From: Neurospora tetrasperma FGSC 2508 | Taxonomy: Eukaryota; Ascomycota; Sordariomycetes; Sordariales; Sordariaceae | Assembly: GCF_000213175.1 (NCBI RefSeq) | Contig: NW_009799099.1 | Span: 3,110,029-3,174,028 of the forward strand | Direction of reading: 5' to 3' | Length of the DNA: 64,000 nucleotides | Shown: positions 33,582 to 44,676 of the stretch, piece after piece | Numbering within the stretch: position 1 is the stretch's first letter | How the letters are laid out: each line of letters opens with the position of its first letter | Program-made: the position numbers and the translations under genes | Notes under the pieces: model-generated | What the model was told of the DNA's origin: nothing | Seen by the model: the letters and a program-made list of their open reading frames with translations, nothing else | The model's database searches: none

Positions 33582-36005
33582 CTATACAGTCTGGACGTAG
33601 TTCGCCGGGACACTCTTTGTCACTCCTCCCTTTTCGACCTCTGCCCACCCGTCTCCTTGGTCCTCCTTAATCAGAACGAATCTCTCGCCCACAGTCATGC
33701 TGTGCTCCGTGTCGCTACCAGCTTGGTAATCGTACAGCGCCTCAACATACTGAAGCTTTTTGGCTCCCCGTCTTGGCGCCACTGCAGGCCCCTTCTTCTT
33801 CGTTGATGCCGCGATGGATGAGCCGCTGTTGGAGTAAGTCGATGGTGGCCGGCCCGATTGGCCCGTGTGCTGTGGTACGAGAGCCGTAGGAGTAGTTGGT
33901 GGTAGTATCTCGACATATGATGTCGGTACATTGCCTTCCTTGTAGCCAGCCCGCACCCTTGTCCACCCGCTTCCCGCTAATAAGTGTGTGAGCTACTCGT
34001 ATCAATTATGCCAAGGGCAACGGTACTTACTATCTGGTTCCAAGACCACAAGTTCTCTTCCCTCGGGCACTGAGAGTTCGCCTTCACCTCCAGCTTCGAA
34101 GGTGTATAGCATCTTCGCCTTCTGTTCCTGATGCCCCCCGCCATTAGAGGCGCTTCCTGGCACTTCGCTCATGAATGCCGGGGGTGGCGGGGCCAGGATG
34201 CGATTCTTCCGGGGTGCGCTAGACGGTGTTGGTGAGGCTGCCGGTGGCCTTGTGTTAGGAACATCTGGAGGCGCATCGTCGTCAGGCGAAATGGGCCCGG
34301 AAATCGATCGTTGAGCGCTGGCCGCATACCCAGAGCGCACCGAGCTGACTGTGTTTGACCGAGTGAGATCAGGCATCTCGTTAACATGGCTCGACGATGT
34401 GGAAGGCTTGAGCAGCGTGTTGGCCAGCTCTTGTCGTTCCTGCTTATACTTTTTACGCTCCTCCTTGTTCAGCTCCCCTGGACACTCGGCCGGTACCTTC
34501 ATCTCGCATTTGCTATGGCAAGTATACCCGCAGTCCCGGCAATCGAAGCCCTTGGCTGACAAGCCCCATATTCTCTCTCCGCACAGATCGCAGTTAGTGG
34601 GAATCTTGAAGGTTTGCGACTTAAAATTGTGGCTCTTGGCACCCAGTGTCACGTCACCAACGGCTGAAGTAATGGTGGACGTCTCGACCTCTGCTGTCAA
34701 CCGCTTCCGGTCGACCTGATGCAGGTCCTCTTGCTGCAAGAAGAGCTGCGTGAGAACCAAGAACTCATCCTGTGTTTGCTCTGTCCCTTCAAGCACCCTC
34801 TGTTTCGCTCGCTTGGTTGCTTCCACCTCTCGCCTCTTCTTATCTACCTCACGTCGCAATTCTCCGAGTTGGCCCTTTGACTTATTCAGCACATTGCGCA
34901 AATAGATTTTGGCTGGCTCGTCCGTAACCATGGAATCGTCATCGTGCCATACTGGGCTTGGCTCAAACACCTTGTCGGGAGGCTCCTGGAAGGCACCGGT
35001 ATTGTGCTGCATGTACATCATCGAATCTAGCTGAGGTTCATTCCGCACAATCTCCTTGGCCATGTGGTCAACCTCACCACTGCAGTTCTGAAGCATGGAA
35101 AACTCAAGCTGAGTGGCTTCGGACCAAAACCCGTTCAACTTCATTGTGCGGAACTCGGCAAGATCTTGCATGTTGTCCATGACTTCGGGAAGGAATTCGT
35201 GGTAGTGCTTCTCCTTTTGCTTGTTGGTAACGTTGATGGTGATCAGGTAGGTGTTCTTCATGTTGTTCATCTCTTGTAGCTGGTGTTGAAACGAACTCTG
35301 CGCCTTTGCCTTGTCGAATGCCGACTCTGACTTTTTGCGTTTGCTCTCAACATCCTGGCATACCGAGTCGTACTTGGTCTTGACTTTCTGCAGTGCGGCA
35401 TACTGGGCTTCTTTTTCTTTTTCTAGCTTTTCAGCATATTCGACTTGGCGTTTGCGTTGCGCGTCCAGTTTAATGGCCACTTCTTTGATCGGCTCCGCAA
35501 TCTTGGTGATAAACTCGTTCGCGAGTCGATCGTGTTCGCTGGCGACCAGTTCAAGCTTGGTTAGAATGGTAGACCATGTAGTCATCGAGGCGCTAGTTAC
35601 ACGGAAACCGGTCAGTCAGCTGGAATAGAACACCTAAGCAGATGTGACCATGTTCCAAAGCCTTGTCGTACCTCTCAAGGGACCCAGGGGTCATTGTGGG
35701 GGTGTCGCCGACACTCAGGCTCGTTGACTTTTTGGCTTTCTTGTCATAGTACTTCTTTGCTATTGCGCTCAGCTCGGCACTATATCGCTTCTCGGCGGCG
35801 CTCCTTTCACGGAAGAAAGCCTGCACATCGTCAAAGAAGGCAATGTTGTTGGCCACATAGACATTGGCCGGTTTAAAGCCATCCTGCATGCGGGCATGTC
35901 AGTCCAAGACCACAACCACAAGTTTAAGCCTCTGAGTAGGCCAGGTGAGATGATAACAACCTTAAGCACGGTGCCAAAGGATGGCGCGATTTCGCCCTCG
36001 GCCAT
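33582..36005 (-). CDS. bzz1: F-BAR / C1 / double-SH3 protein Bzz1
   Basis: Links curved plasma membrane at endocytic sites to Arp2/3-driven actin assembly through WASP (Las17) binding. Exons are 36005-35961, 35883-35672, 35592-34031 and 33976-33582, giving 737 residues. The F-BAR (FCH) domain starts at once (GFKPANVYVANNIAFFDDVQ, then FFRERSAAEKRYSAEL) and continues as coiled coil to about residue 290. A C1 zinc-finger domain sits near residue 400 (HNFKSQTFKIPTNCDLCG, with the later CRDCGYTCHSKC). A Ser/Pro-rich linker (ILAPPPPAFMSEVPG) precedes SH3-1 (KMLYTFEAGGEGELSVPEGR), which is split by the last intron, and SH3-2 (EALYDYQAGSDTEHSMTVGE). The order F-BAR, C1, SH3, SH3 is that of fungal Bzz1. 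Confidence 0.93.
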
Positions 36006-37419
36006 AGTTTGTTGGAGGAGCTTCTATCAATACGGAGAGTTGTCGTCGTGGATAACCATGCAAACCAGTAGTCGGGTATACATGCAATCTAGACTTCGGG
36101 AGAAGATGAATGGGATTGCTCCGTCGGCTGTCGTCGTGTCTGAATCGATGATGAATCGTGCAGTGCTGGTCCTGAGTATGTACAAGTAGCGGCAGGAACC
36201 CGTTGGGTCTTTGGAGGAATGGACGGGACCGGCGGAGCGTTTGAGTGTTACTCCAAGCAGAGGTAGAAGAAGCACAGCAGATACAGCGTTAAAGAACAAG
36301 CAAGTAGTAGAGCAAGAAAGCAAGAGAAGGCAGGAGGTACCCCTCCAACAGCTGAAGATGTGCTATGTAATCGGCTGGTTATCCCGGTCCGTACACCGTA
36401 GCCCGAGCAGCCGGCAAGACCTGAGCTGGGATGTAGGAGCACGATGAATGGCCCCCGCGCTTGGGTACCTACCTAGGTAGAGGTAGGTAGTAATGAGAAC
36501 TGGGGTGCTGGTGGCTAACCTCGAGGTACTCAATTTAAGAAGGCTCCAGCTGTGCCGTCGGACCTGCGGCTTGGCCGGTACTACTAGTGCGGTCAGGCAG
36601 TATGCGTTAACTGCATGAAGATTGGTTCGGAAGAAGCATCCGTTCGTTACGTAACTCTAGGGATAGTTAGAGGTAAGAATTGGAATTCAGAAGACGGAAA
36701 GAGAAACCTCGTTTGGCCAAAGAAACAACTACTAGGTAGGTATGGACTTAAAGCCTCCTTAAAGAGACAGCGGGCGGGACCCCGGCCACTAAGCCACCCG
36801 CTGCTGGCTCGTGCTTTGACCATTCTGGCCTCCGGCTTCTGCCAGGGCATCAAGCGTTAATTCCAGGGCAGGTACAGTACCGACTACACTACGACGCTAC
36901 TACCTCTACACTAGAACGGGCAGCAAGTAGGTATACTGCGTACACTAGTGTAGAGGAAGGTGCAGATGCCCCACTATCACTCTGGTTTGATGGCGTCGCG
37001 ACTTCCTCTCAAAGTCAGCCCTGCCGCTGCCAGAATCTCTTTCTGCCAGCTTCCTTTTCCTTTCGCATTCCCTCTCCCGCCCACAAACCACTGCTGGCAG
37101 TTGCTTTGTGGTCCGTCACCAACAGCTCAAGATTCCATCGGATCTCTGAAAGAGCATTTTGTTTGCTCCAACAATAACTCCCTCTAAGGTAAGCTTGTCA
37201 GCTTGCGCCTTCTCGTCCTTGCAGCCTGGGTCTGACGCGTTGACTTGGGACGCGGGGCATCAAAACCTGACGAAGCGCAGCTTGAAACTTGACTCACCCA
37301 CGTCTCGGCTTCTTGCTGTAACCGGAATATCCAGGGGGGGGCGAAAAAAAATATAACGTATCGTACTGACCGTGCGATCTTTGATTCTTGCAAGCAGTCA
37401 TCCTAATCACGACGTCATA
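36006..37419. promoter_or_regulatory. Divergent promoter region, bzz1 / dbp5
   Basis: This is a 1.4-kb spacer. CCTA/TAGG-type short repeats occur (a palindromic cluster near 36469-36490), and a second TAGG-type site lies near 36735. The dbp5 leader intron candidate is listed separately. No gene is supported. Confidence 0.45.
37189..37397 (+). other. dbp5: Candidate 5' leader intron of dbp5
   Basis: A GTAAGC donor at 37189 pairs with a GCAG acceptor ending at 37397, 22 bases before the dbp5 ATG. A good branch site (TACTGAC, near 37364) lies about 30 bases before the acceptor. The 209-bp length is normal. Inference from splice signals only. Confidence 0.5.
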
Positions 37420-38976
37420 ATGGCTGATCTCGCCAGCCGCATCACCAAGCCCGACGAGGCTCCGGCTGCCGCCCCCGAGGCTGCGCCCGTGTCTGCCCCT
37501 GCGTCCGAAGAGCCCAGGGCCCCCGAGAACGAGACCTCCATCGAGGAGAGCCAGAGCAACCTTGTCAAGAACGAGTACGAAGTCGAGATTAAGTTGAGCG
37601 ATCTTCAGAATGACACCGAAAGTCCTCTCTACTCCGTCAGCTCGTTCGATGAGTTGGGTCTCCCCGAGGCTGTCAACCGCGGTCTGCTCGCCATCAACTT
37701 CAAGAAACCTTCCAAGGTCCAGGAGAAGTGCCTTCCTCTCATGCTCTCCGACCCTCCCCGCAACATGATTGCCCAGTCTCAATCCGGTACTGGAAAGACT
37801 GCCGCTTTCGTCCTTACCGTTCTCTCCCGCATCGACCTGTCCAAGCCCCACCAGCCTCAAGCCCTTCTGCTCGCTCCCAGCAGAGAGCTTGCCCGCCAGA
37901 TCCAGACCGTTGTCCAGACCATCGGTCAGTTCTGCGAGAATTTGATTGTCGAGGCCGCTATTCCCGGTGCCATCTCGCGCGAGACGGGTGTTAGAGGCAG
38001 CGTCGTCGTGGGAACTCCGGGAACTGTCATGGACCTTGTCAAGCGCAGGCAGTTTGATATTTCGCAGTTGAAGGTTCTTGTTATTGACGAGGCCGACAAC
38101 ATGCTTGACCAGCAGGGACTGGGTGACCAGTGTGTCCGCGTCAAGAAGTAAGTTCATCTTTGGGCACTTGTGTTATGCGGTCTTTGCTGACATCAAGTAG
38201 CATGCTCCCCAAGACCATTCAGATCCTCCTTTTCTCTGCGACGTTCCCAGACAAAGTTCTGAGATTCGCCGAGCGCTTCGCACCCAACGCCAACCAGATG
38301 AAGCTCAAGCATAAGGAGCTTACGGTCAAAGGTATTTCGCAGATGTTTATGGACTGTCCTACCGAGAAGGACAAGTACGACATTCTCTGCAAGCTGTATG
38401 GTCTCATGACCATTGGTTCTTCCGTCATCTTCGTCCGGGTATGTTTTTTCCCTCGAATACTGCTGTAGACTTTTGCTAACGTGCTTCCAGACGAGAGAGA
38501 CAGCCAACGAGATCCAGAAGCGCATGGAAGCAGATGGTCACAAAGTTTCGGCCCTTCACGGCGCCTACGAAGGCCAAAGCCGTGATGTTCTTCTCGATGA
38601 ATTCCGCTCCGGACGTTCCAAGGTCCTCATTACCACCAATGTTCTGGCACGTGGTATTGATGTTTCCAGTGTGTCCATGGTCATTAACTACGACATTCCG
38701 ATGAAGGGACCTGGCGAAAGGGAGCCGGACGCAGAGACATACCTTCACCGTATTGGTCGTACCGGTCGTTTCGGTCGTGTTGGTGTCTCGATCAGCTTTG
38801 TTCACGACCGTAGGAGCTTCGAAGCGCTCTCCCAGATCGCTCAGTTCTACGGAATCGACCTTATCCAGCTGAATCCCAACGACTTGGATGATACCGAGAG
38901 GAAGGTGCAAGAAGTTATCAAGTCGAGCAGGGCCCAAGCGGAGTACGTTCCCAGCGCTACTGATTCGGCCGCTTAG
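37420..38976 (+). CDS. dbp5: DEAD-box ATP-dependent RNA helicase Dbp5
   Basis: Acts at the cytoplasmic face of the nuclear pore with Gle1 to strip export factors from mRNA; it also has a role in translation termination. Exons are 37420-38147, 38201-38438 and 38491-38976, giving 483 residues, the family size. A disordered Ala/Pro/Glu-rich N-terminus precedes the helicase core. Motifs in order: the F(x)KPSKVQ Q-motif ([15 protein letters not shown]), Walker A ([10 protein letters not shown]), PSRELA, TPGT, the DEAD box in the form [12 protein letters not shown] ([11 protein letters not shown]), then ARGID and [14 protein letters not shown] 37420 ([14 protein letters not shown]) is chosen because the sequence before it is not conserved-looking. 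Dbp5-specific features are the short insert [18 protein letters not shown] and the ending with no basic tail. Confidence 0.96.
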
Positions 38977-40136
38977 GTATTTGGCCGATCAATGAGTGTT
39001 GAGGGGGAGTCGTCGTCGTTGAAGTCGTTGAAGTCGTTCTTCTCTCCGGCACTGCCGCTGCCGGAGACTCAGCAGTTTAGCGGATGGTGGTGAGCTAGTG
39101 CACTAGGAGTTTATCAACTGAATCATCTAGCGTAGGCGAGGGATCATGTCTTTTCATCGTTGCTGCGACATCACGATGTTGGGAGGCCCAGAAGGAAAGG
39201 GTATGTGGGAGTGAACTCATGATGCGCATATTCCGTCATTCAAAATGGGAATCGGGAGTTTAGATCAAAGAGATACCAACAAGGGGCGAAAGATAAATTA
39301 CCTTTGCAGTCAGCAAGATTGCTCAGGACGCGTTCGATACTACCCGACGTTGATACACCGGTAGACGCCAGGGTATCACGAAAATGTCAAGTGCATTGTG
39401 TCTCGTAGGGAAGGGGGGCTAAGAACGCTTATCTATCCACAACTCAACCGCCGTGCTATACATTTATGTGCCCACCTCACGTCATACCGCTATTTTTCTT
39501 TCGATTTGGATACCCCTTAGCTCCTCCCTTAGCGTGCCACCATATCCGATCTCAGTGCATAAGCGAGCGCCCTACAGCTGGCAGCCCTCTGTACACACCT
39601 TGTGCCAGGTGTGGCCACGTTCACATACCCACTCTGAGCGCCCAGAGGTTACAGCGGGCTTACAGATAGCTTGCAGTTGGGCGCCAGCTTAACTGTAAGA
39701 AGTTTAGCCTACCCCTAAGGGTATCCAAATCGACTCGGTTTTTGCGGTAACACGTTAGGCTCAGCATCGCCCTCGGTACCATAACTTTACTTCGTGGTCC
39801 GAGGCCAGCTGGATAGTGGCGCAGTTCCCCTCCCTCTCTTTGTCTCCCAGTCGTTGGGAAGCTGTTTCCTCGTCAAGACTGGTAGCATGTGGATGTGGCT
39901 GTGCAGTGCATCATGGTGGCTTGGGGGATGAAGACAACCCGCCTCAAGGCAGTGTGGTGTACAGAACCACTGGATCGTTGAGGCGAGTTTCGTGGCTGGT
40001 GAGAATCTGGGGGCGGTACCCGAACGGGAATAGCGTCGTTGATTTCTTGTTGGCGCCCACTACCCTTAGGCGTTTCCGGGGTCTAGCCCACAAGTACTTT
40101 TAAGCGCCGACCAAGCGCGTGCCGGGCGTCAGTCTC
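38977..40136. other. 3' flank of dbp5; no gene seen
   Basis: A 1.2-kb stretch with only short open frames, mostly overlapping each other. I see no repeat or recognisable element. Confidence 0.55.
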
Positions 40137-40721
40137 TTACTCGCCCACCTCTTCCCAGCTCCAAGCCTTCACAGCCATACATCTATCTGCGGATGTTGTT
40201 CCTGCATACCAGCTTTGGCCAGTCGACTGGAGAACCGTAACAGTGTTTCTCACTTCTGCCGTCGGCAACCATGTGCAATCCCGGATACTATGGCGCCCGA
40301 AATAGACCTGCCATCTTTTTAGACCAATAAGAGGACGGCGGACCTGGATTTCGCCCAGGACAAGTGCCTCTCCCCAGATCGCTTGTTCCTCTTCGCGGCT
40401 CCATTCGTCAGCCGCCTTGTGCAAGGGATATGAACACCGTCGAAGCCCTGCCTGCAATGGAAGGTCTCTCATGACCTCCAAGCAATGATGCCATAGCGAA
40501 AGCTCCAATAAACCCCAGTTGGCGATTAGGGCTCATCAATTATCGGGTACAAGGTGCTCACTACTCACGTCTTCAGGCAGGTTTAGCGCGTCTCTGCGGG
40601 TGAACGGCATGGGTACGACTTCAGAGTTATTGGCCGCGGCCAGGATGGCGAGGAGATTGCCGGCATCGTTAAGCGCAGCACACCGGGACTTTACTGCTTT
40701 TGACTTTGAGGTATACATCAT
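40137..40721 (-). CDS. Possible small hypothetical protein, two exons
   Basis: A leftward frame from ATG 40721 to 40569 (51 codons) joins in phase 0 across a 66-bp candidate intron (donor GTGAGT, CTAAT branch-like site, acceptor GGAG) to 40502-40137. The product is 172 residues with a normal amino-acid mix (for example NDAGNLLAILAAANNSEVVP, LKRWQVYFGRHSIRDCTW). The start may instead be an ATG at about 40786, spliced with a GTAACC donor to reach KSRCAALND. I recognise no family. The open frame, the intron-like signals and the position between two real genes are the only support. It may be noise. Confidence 0.32.
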
Positions 40722-41485
40722 GATGGCATGGCTCGTGAGTTCAGGAAGTCTGGTTACCTTGTAAAGGACCCCGAGTGTGACACATGGCGTTCAAGCCTCA
40801 TCCAAGACTTTCCTCTCCCGGGTTCTCTCTTTTCTTTCTCAGGTACTATCTCCATCCTCCTTCAATATCATCATTTCCACATCTCTCTTTCTTGTGTGTT
40901 TCCTGTGTGTTTCCTATCCTATCACATTCGATATCCGTTTCATAATCAGTATTTCCCGACCTCAAGCCCACCCCCCTTGGGTCGCTTCTTACATCACGAT
41001 ATAATCCATGCATTCGCGTCTTCTGTTTCCGGTTCGATAATCATCGCATACGATACGGGCTCCGTTCTTCCCGGCCCAACGCCTGTTCCTAGTTTCGACT
41101 TCTCCTTGGTCGACTTACTCAACGCAGAGATGCTGGTCATCTCCTCTTCTAATCTTTAATCTCATCTAAGTTCGGTAGGTTGGTCTTTGGTACATCTTGT
41201 TATGCGATTTGCATTCCAACCGCCCGGAGGTCTGTTGGTTCGGGTTCCCACGTCATTGAATACCGAATCCGGTACCATGGATCTCGCCACTGGGCCGGCA
41301 TAATAGGTCAATAGCAACCTGAAATGGGCTAAGAGGGAAGGATCCAAGAGAAGAGGGAACTTGGACTGGGGCAAGGAACACCTTCTCAACCTTCAACCAA
41401 AACCCGTGATCTGTTGCTGAAATGGGGGAGCGAGCGTTGTCTTCTATGACCAGTTTCCGAATCTCACCACTAATCTCATTTCCAG
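40722..41485. promoter_or_regulatory. Upstream region of CFEM-like gene
   Basis: Pyrimidine-rich leader-like sequence precedes the CFEM-like gene. A branch-site/acceptor pair (CTAATC then TTCCAG) ends at 41485, directly before the ATG, suggesting an upstream leader exon. No donor could be chosen with confidence. Confidence 0.4.
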
Positions 41486-44400
41486 ATGTTGCCCAGTACT
41501 ATGGCCGTCAAGTCATTCTTGTGCTTGGGCTTACTATGGACGACCCTCTCGACAGTCGCCCAAGCAGCCGAACCTCAAATACCAACATCAATAGTAGAAA
41601 CCGTGCCGACGTGCGCAAGGCCATGCTTCCGTTCATGGATATCGGCAAACCTCGATCTCACCTGCGGGGGCACAACACCGTCTTTACGATGCATGTGCAA
41701 GCAAATAGGTGGCGGAGGATATACACTAGGAGAGGGAGCAGTAGCATGCATGATCGGCGAGAAGGAGTTGGGAAACTGCAAGGATACTACGGCTGGTGGT
41801 AAGTGATTTGATACCACGTTTCTGGTATGAGGTATGTGGGAGGCTGACTGCTATCAGTTCAAGCAACAACAAAGGCGTACAACATTTGCGATGATGTTGA
41901 TGACTCGGCGTCGAGGACTCACGATGTCATTGTAGCAACACTGATCCTCCCAACGGGGACAGGACATCTTGCTGCCCCGACTTTAACAAAAGGCACTGGC
42001 AGTGCCGCGCTTTCGACCGTGACGAAATCTGCGGCTCCTGCCTCCACCACTGCTACAGCTTCGCCAAGCGCGACAACGACGACATCAAGTTCAAGCCTTA
42101 CCTCCACGACTAGTCCTGAGTCCAGCTCGGCTAGTACTGAGTCCAGCTCGGCGCAAACCTCAACTTTGAGCACACGTCCGAGCTCCGTTCCAAGCATGGA
42201 GCCCACTGCTTCCAGCACAACAACGCCAGTCACATCAGGCGCACCAGGCACACCAGGCACATCTGCTCCGGCTGGGGCGCCCGCTGAAAAGGAATCACCG
42301 CAACTCACCAGCGCACAGGTTGCCGGGATCACGATAGGCTGTGTGGCGGTTGTGGCTCTGGGTGCAGGGCTTGTACTCTTGGCCAAATGTGTGCGCCGCA
42401 AGAGGATGGGCTCTGGAGATCCGGAGAAGGGATTCAACAAAATGAGGGACTCGTTCAAGAGTTTTGGTCGCAGAAGCATCACCGGTCCTGATTTGCTGGG
42501 CATCAGCTACCCAATCCAGAGGATTCCTTCGCAACAGGGTACACCTACGTTTAGGCCCACGAAAGCACCAAGGGCTGACGGTGTTGGTTTAGCGACCCTT
42601 CCCGGATCCGCTTCGGCGTCAAACTCTCCCAGGCCTACAGTCACCAGAGCTACCGCGGGCGCCGCCCCTATTCTGCCCATGCCTGCCTTGCCGCCAGCCA
42701 TGGTAATCACTCCAGCTTCCCGGACCCAGGACCCACTTGGCAAGAAGGAAACGCCAAAGCCGAACCTGACTTTGGCTATTCCAAAGAACCCACCGATGTC
42801 CGCTGTTGTCCCACCTGCTGTCCCCAGGGCTGCTCCCGCTACAGCTCCCAACGCTGCTCCTTTGACCGGAAGAGACAGTGTTATTACTGAGTTCGCAGAG
42901 GATGGCGAGGGAGATTATAGGTCGGGTACTGCCATTTGGCGTCCGCCGCCAAGTGATCCACAATCGGCAACCACCTACTACTTTGCTGATAAGAAGGGCA
43001 ACTGGGTCCTTAGGCACTCAACTGTAGGCGCGGGTACGAAGACCCAAGCGCCGCCATACCCAGCTTCTTCTGTCGAGTTACCAGGCCCACAGGACAAGAC
43101 GAAGGCCGAAAGGGCGTACATGCCCTACACTCCCGGCATGGTCGTGCCTGCCCTTAGAGTCCCCTCCCGGGAACGGGAGCAGGGTGCCTTTGTGGAATCA
43201 CCGGTTGCAATGAGAGATGATGCTCACCCTAGGGGCAACGTGGCTTCCAGTATCTACTCTGATTACAACACTCCTCTGACCGTTGTACCTGGCCCGGAGA
43301 ACCCCATGCCCGCCGTCCCTTCGGCAGTGCTCTCTGAAAACAATACTGGGAGGAACTTGACGGGCACCAAAATCAAGCGCAAGTCAGTCAAGAGAACAAG
43401 CCGGCAACGTCGGATGTCCCAGGACTCTGCCACGGAGATTGAGTCAGGAGATGAAGAAGAAGACAGCCAAGATCTTTCGCCCGTGGCGGAATCGCCTTGC
43501 TCGCCGAGCCCTCTTTCTCGCGGAAAGTCGCCGGTGTCATACCCCAAGATTCACAAGCAGGGAGAGAATGTGAATGAGGGCCTGCAACAACTTCGCGATG
43601 CTCAAGAGGCTCTACGTGGTGCTGGTGGCTCGACCGGTCCCGAACCTCCCAGGCGCAACTCCAAGCGTATGTCAACGCAGCGAGGACAAGGGCAAGCCCA
43701 AGGACAGGGACGCTTCCCCATCAGGATCGTGACTCCCGAGGAGCGAGACAACGAGGGAATGCGCATTGGTGCGGTTCCTCATGGGACGCCTCGGCTGACC
43801 GTTGGGATGTCGAAGCCCATGAATGCCCCTGTTGTTAACCCAAATAGGAACAAGAATCCTGGACAGATGAGAACCGGGTCACCTGAGGGGCGCTTCCCGA
43901 TTGCTGTGCCGGTTGAGCACCAGCAACGCCAGCAACACCAGCAGTCCCAAAGGAGACAGAGTTCTATAGCCACTGGCCCCAATGGCTATTGGAATCAGCA
44001 ACAACAGTCACAAGGACAGGGAGAAGGGTCTGCCTACTACTACCGTGCCCCATCACCACGCCAGTGGGAGCAACAGCAACGCCAGTTGCAACAAGCCCAG
44101 CGAGCGCAACAGCAACAGCAGCAGCAACAACAACAATCTTCCTACTACCGGCCTTCTCAAGGGCATTATGATGCTCAAATGCTGCAGCAGCAGCGTCAAT
44201 ACAGGCCTCAACAGCCACACATGCCTCAACAATCATGGCCGATCTTTGCCCAGCCAGCTCAACCAGAGCATCAGTCTCAACACCAACACACAAGAACCAA
44301 CAGCTCCTCTCTGCTCACCAAGCGTCTCGGCGCCGAAAAGGCCGCGGCACTCGCCCTCAACCCCAACCCCAACAGCAGCTCGAACAAGAGCATCGGCAGA

Positions 44401-44676
44401 CCTGCAAAGGGATGGGCTAGAGATGGCCAACAGCAGCAACAGCAGCAGCAGCAGCAGCAGACTGGACCCCAGCAGGCTCGCCAACAGCAGCAACAACACT
44501 GGCAAGAAGGCCAAGCGCTGAAAGGGGGCAAAAACAACTCTCAAGACCCTTACGGAGACAAGACAAACACGAATGAGTGGTACGTGGACTTGCCGCCGCC
44601 GCCGATCACGCCCGGTTGGGTGCCGGAGTTGACGCCGACGAGGAGGGGAGATGATTTATTTTTGAATGTACAGTGA
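41486..44676 (+). CDS. CFEM-like cysteine-rich membrane protein with long Gln-rich cytoplasmic tail
   Basis: Exons are 41486-41798 and 41858-44676 (59-bp intron, donor GTAAGT), giving 1043 residues; ATG 41501 would give 1038. A signal peptide (MAVKSFLCLGLLWTTLSTVA) precedes a small domain with eight cysteines (CARPC, LTC, LRCMC, VAC, GNC, NIC), the fungal CFEM count, though the spacing is not fully standard. Next is a Ser/Thr-rich stalk of about 100 residues, likely O-glycosylated, then one membrane segment (VAGITIGCVAVVALGAGLVL) with a positive stop-transfer KCVRRKR. The remaining ~750 residues are cytosolic, disordered, Pro/Ser/Gln-rich, with two poly-Gln tracts near the C-terminus (about 44104-44140 and 44425-44510). 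The layout resembles cell-surface sensors or wall-associated proteins. The function is not known to me. Confidence 0.76.

Noticed and set aside
44071-44510. CAG/CAA repeats of the CFEM-like gene as a separate microsatellite feature
   Set aside because: They encode poly-Gln inside a continuous coding frame and are described with that gene.
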